NCBI GenBank assembly: GCA_025526915.1
Contig: JAHLKH010000064.1
Location: 62,001-126,000 of the forward strand
Direction: 5' to 3'
DNA from: Entophlyctis helioformis
Taxonomy: Eukaryota > Chytridiomycota > Chytridiomycetes > Chytridiales > Chytriomycetaceae
DNA: 64,000 bases
Positions within the stretch are counted from its first letter, which is position 1; each line of letters opens with the position of its first letter. The notes beneath the pieces were generated by a model. The model saw only the letters and a program-made list of their open reading frames with translations, was not told the origin of the DNA and did not search any database. Of this stretch, positions 41,801 to 53,437 are shown in pieces. The translations under genes were made by a program, and so were the position numbers.

Positions 41801-44006
41801 AGTGGCGCTTGGTTGAGAACATGACACTGAAATCACGCTGCGCCAGGCTATTCTCTTCCTCGGGACTGAGCTCGGCAAAGACACCCGAACACAGCCTGAT
41901 CTCGTCGCCAGGCATCCAACTCTTTGTGGCGACAATGCGAGCTTCCGCCTTTCGCGAGTTTTTGTAGCGGTTCGTGCGGTCAATCTCAAACCCAGCCTTG
42001 GGCATGTAGATGGACAGATATCGGCGAGCGTGGCTGTCGTGAGAGAGTGTGTGTGTGCGGAAGAGCCAGAATTTGATTGTCAGCATGGAGTCTGTGTGTT
42101 CACGCACAAACGAGCAAGGGATACGTACTTTCGAAAGTCTGCCAGATCCTTTTCAGTCTTGCCGTGGACAACGAACCGGTAGTAGCGGAACGCGTCGATG
42201 ATCGGGTCATTCCGAGGGTCGTTTACAGGCTTGGTAGCCGCTGTGCGATGATCGGTGGAATGCGGCTCTCGGTCGTCCATCCCCTCCTGTTCGGGTTCAC
42301 TGTCCTGGTTGGTAGCCATGTGTACATCGCGAGCCGAGTTGTGCAAGGCAAGCGTCTGCGGCAAAGGCTGCTTGAAGCTGCTGAGTGCTGCAATCGCGTC
42401 AAACTGTAATGCGTCCAGGTCGTCTGTGAGGGAAGCAGGGCAGCCATCGATATCCGAGGCGTAGCGATGCACTGCAGCAGCAACTTGGTTGGATTCGTGT
42501 GTCGGATGCATGTTGGCCATGCTGGTCATCCTGTGTTGCCACAAGGCCAGCCGTTAGTCGACGGCAGCCACATCAATACCAGAAGCGGCCCAGAGCAAAG
42601 CAAAGACGCACTGGGTATCTGTGGTTGAAGTCGTGGGCAGGTCCACTTGCATTGCAGCTGATGGGTCGTCGAGCGTGTCGTCGACTGCAGCAGATTCAAC
42701 ACCTGTTGTCTCAGCAGCCGATGCAGCGACAGTGAACGCGGATTCGGTCAGCGAGAAGAGGGCGGCCTTGGAGCAGGTATCGGTTCCTGCGTTGCTGCTA
42801 TCGCTGCTTGGGAGGAACATGGAAGGGGTGCTTGGTGAGAGGCTGTTGAGTCGAGACGGCATGGACTGCAGATCGGAGGCCGCTCTGGGATGCTGCAAGT
42901 CTGGCATCGCCAAGGTGGACAGAGACGGCGACAAAGAGACCTGCAGCCGGCCATCTGGCAAAGGTTCTGTCTGCGCTGCTGCAGGGCGACTGCCAGAATG
43001 ATGATCTCCGAAGCCAGCGCCGTCCATGTCGACGTCGGGCAACGGCAGTTCATCGGCGGACTTGATGCGGGACAACGAGAGCGGCATCGTCGTGTCGACG
43101 GCCTCGACATCAACGCCAACGTCGACATGAGCATTGGCGCTGCCAGATACGCCATGCACTTGCTGTGCGGGTGTGTGTTGCTGGGACATGTGTGATGATC
43201 GAGGCTGTGGTGGCAGTGGCAATGGCTGCTCGGATAGAGCTGCGGCAGGAGGCTGAGCCGCCAGTGTCTGCGCCAGGCACGCTTGGGGGTCGGCCGAAGC
43301 GCCAACAGGAGCGGAGGCGGAGGACGTTGCCACAATGCCGGCGCTGCTCGTGCTCGCCGTGGCAAAGTACTGGACAATCTGGCAAGCGGCCTGGTCGACG
43401 GTGAGCTTCTTGACGATCATGCCCTGGACGAGGGCAGTGACTAGCTCAGCGACTGCCTTGCGGTTGGGTGCCTTGGGCCCGTTCTCTGGCTGCGACCTTG
43501 CGGCTGTTGATGTTGTCGTCGCAGTGGCCGTCGTTGTCGTTCGTTGCCAGGAGAGTTTGTCAGCACGCCAGCCAACACATGTACCCACAGACAGGCAGAC
43601 AGACGGACAGACAGACTCAGAGACACACACCTCGCTCGGCATAGTCTTCGGTCATCTTGTGCGTCTTAAAGTCCATGTACAGGCTGTCGATGAGAGTGTC
43701 TGTGAGAGCATCGTCGAACTCGGACAGGCTGGCGTACAGCTTGCGCTGCTGCGTCGACGCCGACACGGTGTCGTCCCAGTCGGTTGTCGCTGACGCTGCC
43801 GATGCAGAGCCACCGGGCCCGCCCGTCTCTGAGCCCGCCTGTGAGTCTGCAGCATGCTCGGCTGCTGTCGTTGCTGCCGTTTCTGGTGTGCTGGCCTCGG
43901 CTGCTTCATGCCCGGCCAATGTCTGTGTTGCTGGCTGCCGCCTTCCGACGGCTGCGTCGTGGGCACAGTCGCCTTGCATGTTTGTAACGCGAGCAAGATT
44001 GGCCAC
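38896..44006 (-). CDS. SET9: Set9/SUV4-20-type H4K20 methyltransferase fused to an AT-hook/PWWP-like chromatin protein
   Basis: Eleven exons: 43631-44006, 42580-43503, 42129-42423, 41739-42033, 41501-41640, 40680-41430, 40400-40589, 39614-40312, 39470-39537, 39309-39403 and 38896-39214. They sum to 1383 residues in frame. The N-terminal half has the Set9 pre-domain (LSEFDDALTDTLIDSLY) and KARYLSIYMP-like block. Its SET core is NRYKNSRKAEARIVATKSW, RDFSVMF, FLGPARFVNHDCVSNCK, GDEITCYYGDNYFG, with CECLCESCE as post-SET. The C-terminal half has an AT-hook (VGRPRK) and a PWWP-like module (APFWWPGVLVPRIE ... LPSDLRVFDPNEEPY). The two halves are joined by a 90-bp intron (40590-40679) with GTATGT donor, CTGAC branch and TTAG acceptor. 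Fission yeast encodes these as separate partners, Set9 and Pdp1. Intron 2 (42424-42579) is the least certain junction. Confidence 0.85.
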
Positions 44007-44046
44007 GCCAGATGGGCAAAGTGCACCAGCGTCGGTGTGGATTCAT

Positions 44047-44838
44047 TCAAGAGGACAGCAGCCGGAAGCTTGACGAGACCTGCTGCACAAAAGCATGCAG
44101 GCGGCGGCGCATGCTCTCTGTCCACGCAGCAGTTGGCGGGCGGGTCAGCAAGTCAGCAAGCCAGATGCGAACACGCACAGGCACCGGCATGCGCGCCACG
44201 GAAAGTACCGTTGTCCTCTTGGATGCGCTCGATGTCTGCCAGCTGCTCGGCCAGCTGCCGCTCGTTGCGCGCCACGGCACTGCTCAGTGCGTAGTCGGTG
44301 AGCATGTGCAGCTGCTGGCCAATCTGAAAGAAGGCATCCACAAGCTCTGCATGCCGGCCGGGGATGCGCGCCATTCAGCGGTCAGACTGCCGTTAGTCGC
44401 GACGCGCCGTGTGAGACAGACAGTGGCGGCGCATGTGTCTCACACACCTCGCTGGGCATCCACCAGCGCCTGCTTGTGCTCGTCGATGCGCTGGATGAGC
44501 AGGCCGCGGTCGATGGACGGCTGCGGATCCGCAAGCGACACAGCCATGCTGCCGTTGCCGCTGCCGTCGCCACTGCCGTTGCCGCCCGTTGCCGTTGATC
44601 CGCCATGGCTGGCCGGCTCCCTGGCTTCGCGTGGCTGTCCGCCGCTCGTGCCACCAGCCGCATCGACGGCTCTGCTCGCCGCCCCTCCCGTGCTTGTGCC
44701 CGCGTCTGTGCTTTGGGCTGCCTCGCCGAGTGTCTCTTGCTCTGCCGTCAGCGGCGATATCGGCGAGTCTGCCGAATGCGGCGATCCTGGCGACGCCTGC
44801 CTGCCATCGGCCGCTCCGTGGCTGCCGTTGGTGTCCAT
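44047..44838 (-). CDS. Coiled-coil protein of unknown function
   Basis: Not recognised. Exons 44448-44838, 44209-44346 and 44047-44117 join in phase to give 199 residues. The first 100 residues are Ser/Gly/Ala/Thr-rich and probably disordered. The rest is a continuous amphipathic helix region: LLIQRIDEHKQALVDAQREL, VDAFFQIGQQLHML, ARNERQLAEQLADIERIQED and SMRRRLHAFVQQVSSSF. This size and layout recall small subunits of nuclear multi-protein complexes such as Mediator or kinetochore assemblies, but no family signature is firm. Only 40 bp separate its stop from the Set9 start on the same strand, and 54 bp separate its start from the divergent coiled-coil gene. Confidence 0.75.
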
Positions 44839-44892
44839 GATACACGATCAGCAACCCTCTTTGCCTGTTCGTTGTCAAGCGTCGCGTCCAAT

Positions 44893-47871
44893 ATGCTTGC
44901 ACGGTCGTCGTCGTCGTCAAAGGCTGTTGCGGCCAGCAAGACCAAGGCAGCCATCGCCTCTCCATCGTCCTCGGCGGCCGACAGAGAACCAAGAGAACCA
45001 AGAGAAGCAGCAGCAGCAGCAGCAAAGGCTCCGTCTTCTGCAGACTTTGCCACTTTCCAGAAGCTGCGCAGCCTGGTGCCCGAATGTGCGTCGCTGTCCG
45101 ACCTGGAGCTCGCACAGGTAGCTGCCCAAACCACGCCGCCAATGCTCAGCGCCAAGCAGAAGATACTCGGCTTTGTCTTTGAGAGCCTGGGCATCGACGG
45201 CGTGCGCAAGCTGCTCGACACCCGCAAGGTCCAGAGGGTACATGCCTGCTCACACTCGTGCTGTGTTCCACTTGGGCATGGCTGACGGCTGGGTGCCATG
45301 CCTCGTTCAAAACAGCGACAGGAAATCCAGTCCAACGTGTCCGATGCCGATCGCCGCTCCAACGAAGACGTCTTCCGGACCGTATTCAACAAGATCGTCT
45401 GGCGCGAGCTGGATGTGGGTCTTTGGCCGAGCGCCGCCGATAAAAGGTGCTGCCCACGGTACTGACTAGCTTGCTGCGATCGAAACCAGAAACTGTCGTT
45501 TGCAACGGATGGATCACGTCTTGCATCAGTGCTCGACAGCCGATCTCTGTTCATCGACGTGCTTGCGTTCCTGCTGGACAGCATACAGAGCCGCTCTCGG
45601 AGCCAGCCTGGTGCGGCTGCGTCATCATCGTTGGCAAGTTCTTTGCAAAACAAGAGATCGAGCGCCAATGCCCAGGCTTCAGGATCGAACAAGCACCCTC
45701 AGGTCGACCTGTATTCTGGATCATCAACAGCGCCGGCAAGGGTTCCACCAACCAGATCAAGCACACTTCGAGCATCCACGAATAATCCTCTGAAACAGCC
45801 TGATGCAACGATCGGCATTGCGGATCTTGCCCTTGTGTCTCGCTTGGCATCAACCAGGACGCTGGCCTCGCATTCCGCGTCTGCAAGAAGCGAGCTGGCT
45901 GTTGATGCTGCAGATGCACCGTTCTTTGAGCAGAAGCAAAAAGCTTCGTCTGCAGAGTTGGACAAACTCAAGCAAGAGGTACATGCGCAGCCTGGGTCGT
46001 GCAATCATCACAGTACCGCTCTGACCGTCATTGCACCGACACTCATTAACCAACCAGCTAGCGCAGCTAAAACAAGATCACGCTGTACTGACCGAGCAGC
46101 ACAACGCTCTCAAGGATCTTTACGACAAGTCTGTGCAGGAAGTCCAGAGCATCGATAGCAGCGGCAGTCCAATCGACACGCTACAAGCGATGAATAAGCG
46201 ACGCATCATGCTTCTCAAGTCACAAAACACACAGCTGCTGCGCCAAGTCGATGTCTATCGGCACGAGCTGGAATCGCGGGAGGGTCTTGTGTATGACGTT
46301 TCCGGAAGTGCAAAGGAGGCCCAGGATAAACTGAAGCAGTTGGCCAAGCTATTGGTAGGCGTGCCCAGTGCTCTTGCGCGACTCCACATGTTCATGTGAC
46401 TAACTGGAGACTCGTCATTGGCAGGATGGAGACCCTAAAAGCTTCTCTGGTTCAGATGCCAAGAAGCTGCTGGCCGAGTGCATCAAGATGATGGAAGCTA
46501 TGCACAAGTTTTCCATGCGGCACACCAAAGATCGTCTAGACACGGGCGAGGGCCGGCAAAGTGCCAATTTCCAGTTCCTGACAGAGTTTCTCTCGTCTGG
46601 ACGTCTGCTTCCAAGCAAAAAGTCCAAGAGTTTGCCAAACATGGCCAGCATTGACGACACTGCCTCAGGTGAGTCGAACTGATTTGCCGCGTTGGATGGC
46701 ATGCTCACGTTCTGTCTGCCAGGCCGCATTGGACACCTTAATCTGCGGCATGTAGCGCGTCTGGAAACCGAACTGCATTCGCTCTTTGGAGGCAAGTCCT
46801 GTGATTGGATTGCGACTGGACGGAGGCCGACTGACAGTGCCGATTGACAGACCTGGTGCAGCTCAAGCAATGCATCGCGACAAGCATTGAGCCAAACGTT
46901 GCTACCATTGTCCAACAGCACGCGCATGACGTTGTCCAGCGCGCTATGCAACAGACGGTGCTCGTGGCAGAGAGTCTGATGAGTCTACAAGTTTTGGTGC
47001 CGGCACCGCCTTTGCCTCGGCTGCATCAAGGTGTGTGCCGCTGACCGTCGATGTCTTCCAGAGTATCGATCTGACGCCAATAGAGTAGTGCTTGGTAAAG
47101 AAGATGCCGTGACACCAGTGCCAACGTTGGATGACGTTTTGAGCATTGCGCCAAGTGCCGCGCGCGCAAAGCTGCGTGAACCCCTCGAACTGCTCTTCAA
47201 AGCGTCCGCTGCAAGAGAAGTATGCACTTTCATTGCATCTGCCCGCCTTGCAAGCATTTTTGCTGACCGTGCTCATCAACACGGCTGGTTGGATTTGTGC
47301 ATTCAGGAGATGCATGATCAGGAGGCAAAGAAAATGAGGGACGAGCTTGAGTTTCACCGAGGCACCTATGCCAAATACGTGCGTAGGGCATACATTCGCA
47401 TTGATGCACGTATGCACAGTCTAACCGAAAGCCTCGTGACAACACGTATAGAACACCATGATTGCCGGTGTGATTGACAAGTTGGACCATCGACGGAAGC
47501 AAGTCGCGGCCCACATATCCGACAGCCTTGCGCCGCTTGTGCTGTTGCAAGAACGGCTTGGGTCCCTGGAACTCACGCGCGAGGCTGTGGTGGTGTTCTT
47601 AGAAGAGTTTGAGCAAGCGCTGGGTGCAGCAATCGAGCGCGTTCAAGAGATTGACTCCATGTCGGTTACACCCAACGGGAGCTCAAGTAGCGACAACCCA
47701 ACTCATCGTCGCACGAGCAGCAGCAGTAGCAGAGTGCCTGCAAAGGATGCCGACAGACGGTCTCGGCCAGCGAGTTCTGCAGGAAGCTGCACAAGCAGAG
47801 CAACGACGAGTCAAGCCAGTTTATTAAATAGAAGCCGCCCGTGCTTGGTGATGGTCAGAGAGTGTCTGTAA
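44893..47871 (+). CDS. Large coiled-coil protein of unknown function
   Basis: Nine exons: 44893-45237, 45316-45446, 45490-45978, 46058-46354, 46425-46668, 46723-46791, 46851-47030, 47062-47378 and 47452-47871. They give about 830 residues if one A is restored at the exon 3 boundary near 45490; as written the frame is one base short there. A conserved globular N-terminus (LRSLVPECASLSDLELAQVA ... VFNKIVWRELDVGLWPSA) is followed by a Ser-rich linker. Coiled coil follows (LAQLKQDHAVLTEQHNAL, RHELESREGLVYD) and helical C-terminal segments, ending in a Ser-rich tail. The intron after exon 6 has a GC donor (GCAAGT). I do not recognise the family. The pattern of small globular head, coiled coil and disordered tail is common among centriolar and flagellar proteins, but that is only a suggestion. 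Confidence 0.75.
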
Positions 47872-48007
47872 AGTTGCGACCTGGCTGCCATAAGAAAGAA
47901 GAGGCAGCATCACAAAGCCCAAGGTAACGGAATATCTGAATGTGTGCAGCGAAGAAGGGCCAGATCCGAGTGCAGAAGTGGCAATGTTTGGGCTGGACGA
48001 CTTGCCA

Positions 48008-49522
48008 TCAGAGGAGGTTGAGTCGCGTCACAAGACCAACACGGACGGTTTGGTCAAAGCTGGCAAAGACACAAAGACCGAGCTTGTCGGGGCTCCAATC
48101 GAAAGCAGCGACGGGCTGCTCGGCAATGTGTGCCTTTTGAAGCACCTCGATCGTGCCCGGAACGCCTTTGTCGATCTCGTCTTTGGCCTTGACTGTGCGC
48201 TTCTCTGGGTACCGGCTGTTTCGCCAGCAAAGAGAAGAGGCCAGCGTCAGTACCAATCGGTTTGTGTCGGCGCGTCATGAAAAACATGGCCAGATGCCAC
48301 GCACTAGCGATACAGGTTGAGGCTGCCACTGCCACCAGACGCAATAAACACGTCGCGGTTTTGCGGAAGGTGGCGCACTGTCCAGATGGTGGTGGTGTCG
48401 GTCATCTTTTCAGTGACTGACGCGAATCCCTCTTTGGGGTGCTGGGTGCGCATGTCAAATGTGTGGAACTTGGACTCGAGACCAGCCGCGACCAACTTGT
48501 TCATCTTGATGTCTTTTCGGTCAAACTCGAGCGAGCACACCTGTAATGCAGTGGTGACAGTGTCAGTCCCAGCTGTTCAACGAGCCACAGAGAGAGATGT
48601 GCAAGCGACATACGCCGTTCTTGACATTGGTCTCCCAGACGAGCTTCATCGTGCGGAGATCAAACAGCTTGATGTCGCCGTTTTCGTAGCCGGCGCAGAC
48701 CGACCGTTCTTCATCGTTGTACGAGTTGCCTGCACGCCAGCGACGCGACGGCAAACGATGAGCATTCACAGAAGCAGTATGGCCAGCCGTGGCAGGCGCT
48801 GCTCGCTTCTTACCAAAGGCGACGCTCCACGTGTCGATGATGGGCTCGCCCGCGTTTGGCGCAATGTTCGCGACGGGCTTGTCGCGCTGTCGGACATCCC
48901 AGATCTTGACTGAGCCTGTTGGCGTGGCAGATGTGATCAGCGCATCGCACTTCAGCAGCAACAACAGCGGCGGCGTGTTGGCTGCAACAACACCCATCCT
49001 TGGAGCCGGTGGCGAGTTCAGGTGGGCCGGTCTGGACGCCGGTTCCTCCACACCCATCGATGCAGTTGATGAGCTGTGTGTGTGCGACGGTCGAGAAGAG
49101 AGGCAGCTCGGTTCGCTCGAGGTCCCACATGGACAGCCTGCCGCCAAAGTCGCCGGTCGCCAGGTGCCTTGAACTCAGCGACGATGCGCCAAATGTGCCG
49201 CACCTGAAGGCGTGCTGCTTCTCTGTCTGCAAAGGGCCGTGGCATGGACGGGCAGGCTGGGTTAGCTGTCTGTGCCTGCACAGCGGGCGGCATGCAGGCT
49301 CCTGCTTGCCTCGTGTATCTTGGTGACGGTGCCGTTGGACAGCTGGCAGACTTCGAGCATGCCTGTGCCGCGAGGCAGCTGGCCGAGTATCACAAAGCGG
49401 GCCGAGCTGGGCACCCAGCGCACGTCGTATGCGGTGTAGGCCAGGGACCGCGACGCATGGACCACAAGCTGGCACTTGTCGAGCTGCTGTGCTGCTGCTG
49501 ACGGAGCGACTCCGGTTGCCAT
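48008..49522 (-). CDS. WDR92: WDR92/Monad (DNAAF10), axonemal dynein assembly factor
   Basis: WD40 adaptor that works with the R2TP/prefoldin-like (PAQosome) chaperone to pre-assemble axonemal dyneins. Exons 49310-49522, 48992-49226, 48814-48915, 48614-48729, 48305-48540 and 48008-48215 give 369 residues. Family-specific blocks are dense: [82 protein letters not shown] and [17 protein letters not shown]. They continue with [12 protein letters not shown] and LDWSP-like [15 protein letters not shown] to the end. The first intron uses a GC donor (GAG-GCAAGC). The second has two overlapping donor choices: a strong GTGTTG that would leave one extra G, or GTTGTT that keeps frame. Divergent with the MLKL-like gene. 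Confidence 0.93.
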
Positions 49523-49637
49523 GTTGGTTGGACGGACGGTTGTGAGCTTGCTCGGAAACCGGGGGAAACCGGGTTTGCCCAGCGCCACAAACGGCTCTTG
49601 ATTTCCACAAGACCAGCATCGGCATCACACATCACAC

Positions 49638-52600
49638 ATGGCGTCGCTTGCAGCCGTGGCAGGCGCCATCCCGCCGGTGCCGCTGCTGCGCTGCTCTATC
49701 GACAGCCTTTGGCAAATGTCCAACAGCCTGCACGGCCTGCGCGCCAACCGCGGCGCCCTCGAGGTGCTCGGGATCCGCTGCGGCATCTTCATCAAGGCCT
49801 GCTGCGAGCGTCTGCAGGCCGGCAACGCGGCCGACATCGAGCGCAGCATTCAAGCCGTGCGGGCGCTGCTCGACGACGTGCACCGCTTTGTGCAGAAGCT
49901 GGCCGCCAAGAACTCGCTGCGCCAGCTGCTGGGGTTCCTTGCCGCCTGCGCCAAGGTCGAGCAGTTTGACGACCAGCTGACCAGCTTTGTGCAGGTGAGC
50001 GCCGTCTGATGCCTGCCGCCTTTGCCTATCTGTGCAGTGGTGCACTCGGCCTGCATCCGACGCCACTGCACCAACGAATGAGGCTGAAGAGCGGCGGGCC
50101 GATGTCCGCCTGGCCTGTTCGCGGCGATTGCCGTATCTATGGATTCGACTGCTCACGCTTGTGCACACACACACATGGACACACACTTGGACACACACAG
50201 TCGCTGCAGCTGCCCATTGCATTCGATCGCCGCATCATCGCCAGCGCCATCCAGCAGGACGAGTCCGGCATCCCAGCGTTGCTCGAGCTGCTCTGCATCG
50301 AGCCCGACGTCACCAGCCAGTGCGTGGAAATATTGCTCGTCAGCTGACACCGCTTTGCCGGCAGCCTGTTGACATGGCGGCGATCAACTGACACACACAC
50401 ACATACGGCTGGTCTGCACGACCCTGCACGGCTCTGCACGGCACTCTCTGCAGATCCCTCGAGACGCTCGTCGACATTGACAAGTGCTTCAAGAGCGGTC
50501 TCGCCGGCTTCCCACCGCATCTGCAGACCAAGGCACGCAACATGCTCATGACCTCGCGCGACAACATCATCCGCAGATGCGGACGCAACATCGCCACGTC
50601 CGTGGCCACGTCCAAGGTGCAGCCGCTCGACCCAGACATGGTCGACATCCTGCACAACGAGCGTCTCGGCAAGGGCTCGCTCGGCTCCACGTTCAAGGCG
50701 ATCGTCAGCGGCCGCAAAGCCGTCGCCAAGGTCATCTACGGCGTCGAGGGCCGGCCCATGGTCACGGCCATCGAGAAGCTGGCCGAGATCTGGGCTCCGC
50801 TGCGCCATGCACACATCCTGCACATGTGGGGCGTGTGTCTGTTTGCCGACAACCCGTTCATCATCACGCCGCTGATGCAGTGCGATCTGCGCACGTACCT
50901 GCAGCGCCGACTGGAGACGGACATTGATGCGCGCGCAGGGTTTGTTGCGGGGATTGCAAAGGGAATGCGGTACTTGCACGAGCAGCCCGACCAGATCCTG
51001 CACGGCAACCTGAACGCACGCAATGTGCTCATTGGTGAGCCAGTCGCCACGCGATAGCCATGCCTGCCTGCCTGCCTGCCTGCCTCTTAACGCTGCGTGC
51101 AGATGCCTGGCTGGCTCTGATGTGTGGCTGACTCTTGACCGCACGGACACCAACACGCCTCCACACTCTTCCACGCACAGGGCACGACGGCATCATTGCA
51201 ATCACAGACTTTGCACTCGGCGAGCTCAAGTCGTTTGGCCAGACATCCTCGAGCAGATCACCTCCGCCACGCGCTGGCTCGCACCCGAGATGTACAAGCG
51301 CGGATACAAGCCAGCGCCGTCCGCCGATGTGTTTGCGTTTGGCATGACGTGCTACGAGATCTTCACGGGCCGCGTCCCGTTCTTTGAAGAGATCCACGAC
51401 TCGATCGTGCAACCTTGGATCCAGAGCGGCGAGCGTCCCGACCGTCCAGAGGGAGTGCCCAGCCTGCTGTGGGAGATGATGCAAAAGTGCTGGCACCAGG
51501 ACCCTGGGCAGCGGCCGACGTTTGCCGAGATTGACGAGCAGCTGACGCTTGTTGGGTACTTTAACGCGCCGTTTGCGATCGAGGGACCGAGGACGCTTAG
51601 CATTGCCGACACGGACAGTGAGTGGTGCACGCACGTGCCGTCTCTATGGCCGATGGGATGGCCGATGGGATGGCCGATGGACCGACTGCTGACGTGCTTG
51701 CACGGGACAGGCGTGTCGGTTGTCCACGAGATGATGAAGCGCGTCACGATGACAGACATGCGTCCCATGTCGCCCATGTCGCCAATGCAGCTACAGCTCC
51801 AGATGCCGATGCCGACGCCGCTGAGCCCACTCACGACGGCACAGGGACTGCAGCGTCTGCGTCTGCGCAAGGACTCCGAGTCAAGCAACATGGACTCGCC
51901 GCCATTGACGCCACCGAGGCAGCAGATCCACATTGCAGACATCAAGGTGCTGGTCAAGGCATTTCCTGACTGGGCATTCAGCAACGGCGTGCAGCCCGAC
52001 ACGGTTGTTCACCCGAGCTACTCGGTCGAGAACGGGCGACTCAAGACGCTGTGAGTGTGCATCGCAGAGTGTTGGTTGTTGTCTGGGAGTCGAGTCGATG
52101 GCGAAGTGGTCTTGGCTGGTCACTGACACGGGATGGACGACTGCCACGGACGACTGCCACGGACGTCCGCCATGGCAACCCAGGAATCTCAAGGGATACT
52201 GCATCACGGCCAGTGTGCCAACCACCATCTTCCGACTCAACGCGCTAGTCGAGCTGTAAGAGCAACCACAGACATGCGGCTGCCGCTTGGCACAGCATCC
52301 TGCTCACGCTCTGTTGCCATGCATGCATGCACGCCACACAGCGATCTGAGCAACAACATGCTGTTTGGCAGCATTCCAGACACACTCGGCAGCCTCGAAA
52401 TGCTTGAGAAGCTGTGAGTTGCAACCCGCTCGCATTGTGTCGTGTCCCCATATCCCACATCCATCCATCCATCGATCCATCGATCCATCCATCGATCGAT
52501 CCATCCATCCATCCATCCACATTCTAGATCGCACATGTCCACTCTCGCAAGCTTGCGATGCTGACCAGTTGCTTCACATCCTCTGGCACTGCACTGCACT

Positions 52601-53358
52601 GCACTTCACTTCACTGCACTGCACTGCAACAGGAGCATGAAGGACAACAAGCTGACTGGCAGCATCCCCAAGCAGATTGGGTTCCTCGTCAACCTCCGAG
52701 TTCTGGACCTGAGCAGCAACCGCCTCACTGGCGCGATCCCGCATGAGCTTGGCGCGCTCATCAACCTCGAGACGCTGAACCTGAGCCAGAACCGGCTGAC
52801 GTGCATCAACCACAAGATCAACCAGATCTCAGAAAAGTGAGGCAGTGCCGTGGGAGGCTGAGGATGCAGCGTCTATCGCATGCGTGTGTGTTGGTGGCAC
52901 CAAAGACTGACGCGTTTGTTGGTGTGTGCGATGGCGGATGTCCAGGCTTGCGTTCAGTTCGGCGCCAGTGGTGGACACACTGCCGACCGAGTTGACCAAC
53001 CTGCTCAGCCTGACCGAGCTGGACCTAAGTGGCAACCAGCTGTTTGGCACGATCCACTCGGACTTTGCCAAGCTGCAGAGTCTTGTGTCAGTGTAAGCAC
53101 ACGCAATCTGCTTTGTTGTTGTCTGCTTTGTTGTTGTCTGCTTTGTTGTTGTCTGCTTTGTTGTTGTCTGCTTTGTTGTCTGCTTTGTTGTCTGTCTTGC
53201 TGGCTGCTTTGTTGCCTTCCTGTGCACGCGAGCGCGTCTGGACGGCATACCGTTGCGGGCACTGACACGATCGATGGTCTTGCTCGGTACACAGCAAGAT
53301 GGACTGGCACAAGTTTGGCAAGATCCCCCAGGCGTGGCACCAGTTCCGCAACGTGTAA
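49638..53358 (+). CDS. Helical-bundle/TKL pseudokinase/leucine-rich repeat protein (MLKL-like layout)
   Basis: Ten exons: 49638-49994, 50201-50319, 50454-51034, 51181-51617, 51711-52050, 52184-52255, 52342-52413, 52633-52836, 52946-53092 and 53295-53358. They give about 797 residues after restoring one G near 51242 (SFGQ-DILEQ). Residues 1-220 are all-helical with heptad-like spacing, resembling the MLKL N-terminal bundle. The kinase-like domain has a good glycine loop (GKGSLGST) and lysine (AVAKVIYG). Its catalytic loop, however, is HGNLNARN, with Asn for the HRD Asp, and DFG reads DFA. The C-lobe is typical of TKL kinases (RWLAPEMYKRGYKPAPSADVFAFG, QRPTFAEI). A linker then leads to plant-type LRRs (LDLSSNRLTGAIPHELGAL). 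Likely a sensor or scaffold; catalysis is doubtful. Confidence 0.9.
53107..53190. repeat. 15/12-bp minisatellite in last intron of the LRR pseudokinase gene
   Basis: Four 15-bp units (TCTGCTTTGTTGTTG) followed by two 12-bp units lacking one GTT. It lies wholly inside intron 9 and immediately after the donor region. Confidence 0.85.
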
Positions 53359-53437
53359 ACAGTGTGATGGTTCCTTTCGCGCGTGGCGATAGACTGCATA
53401 AAGACTGCATTAATCAGGCTATTACACGTTTATTACA

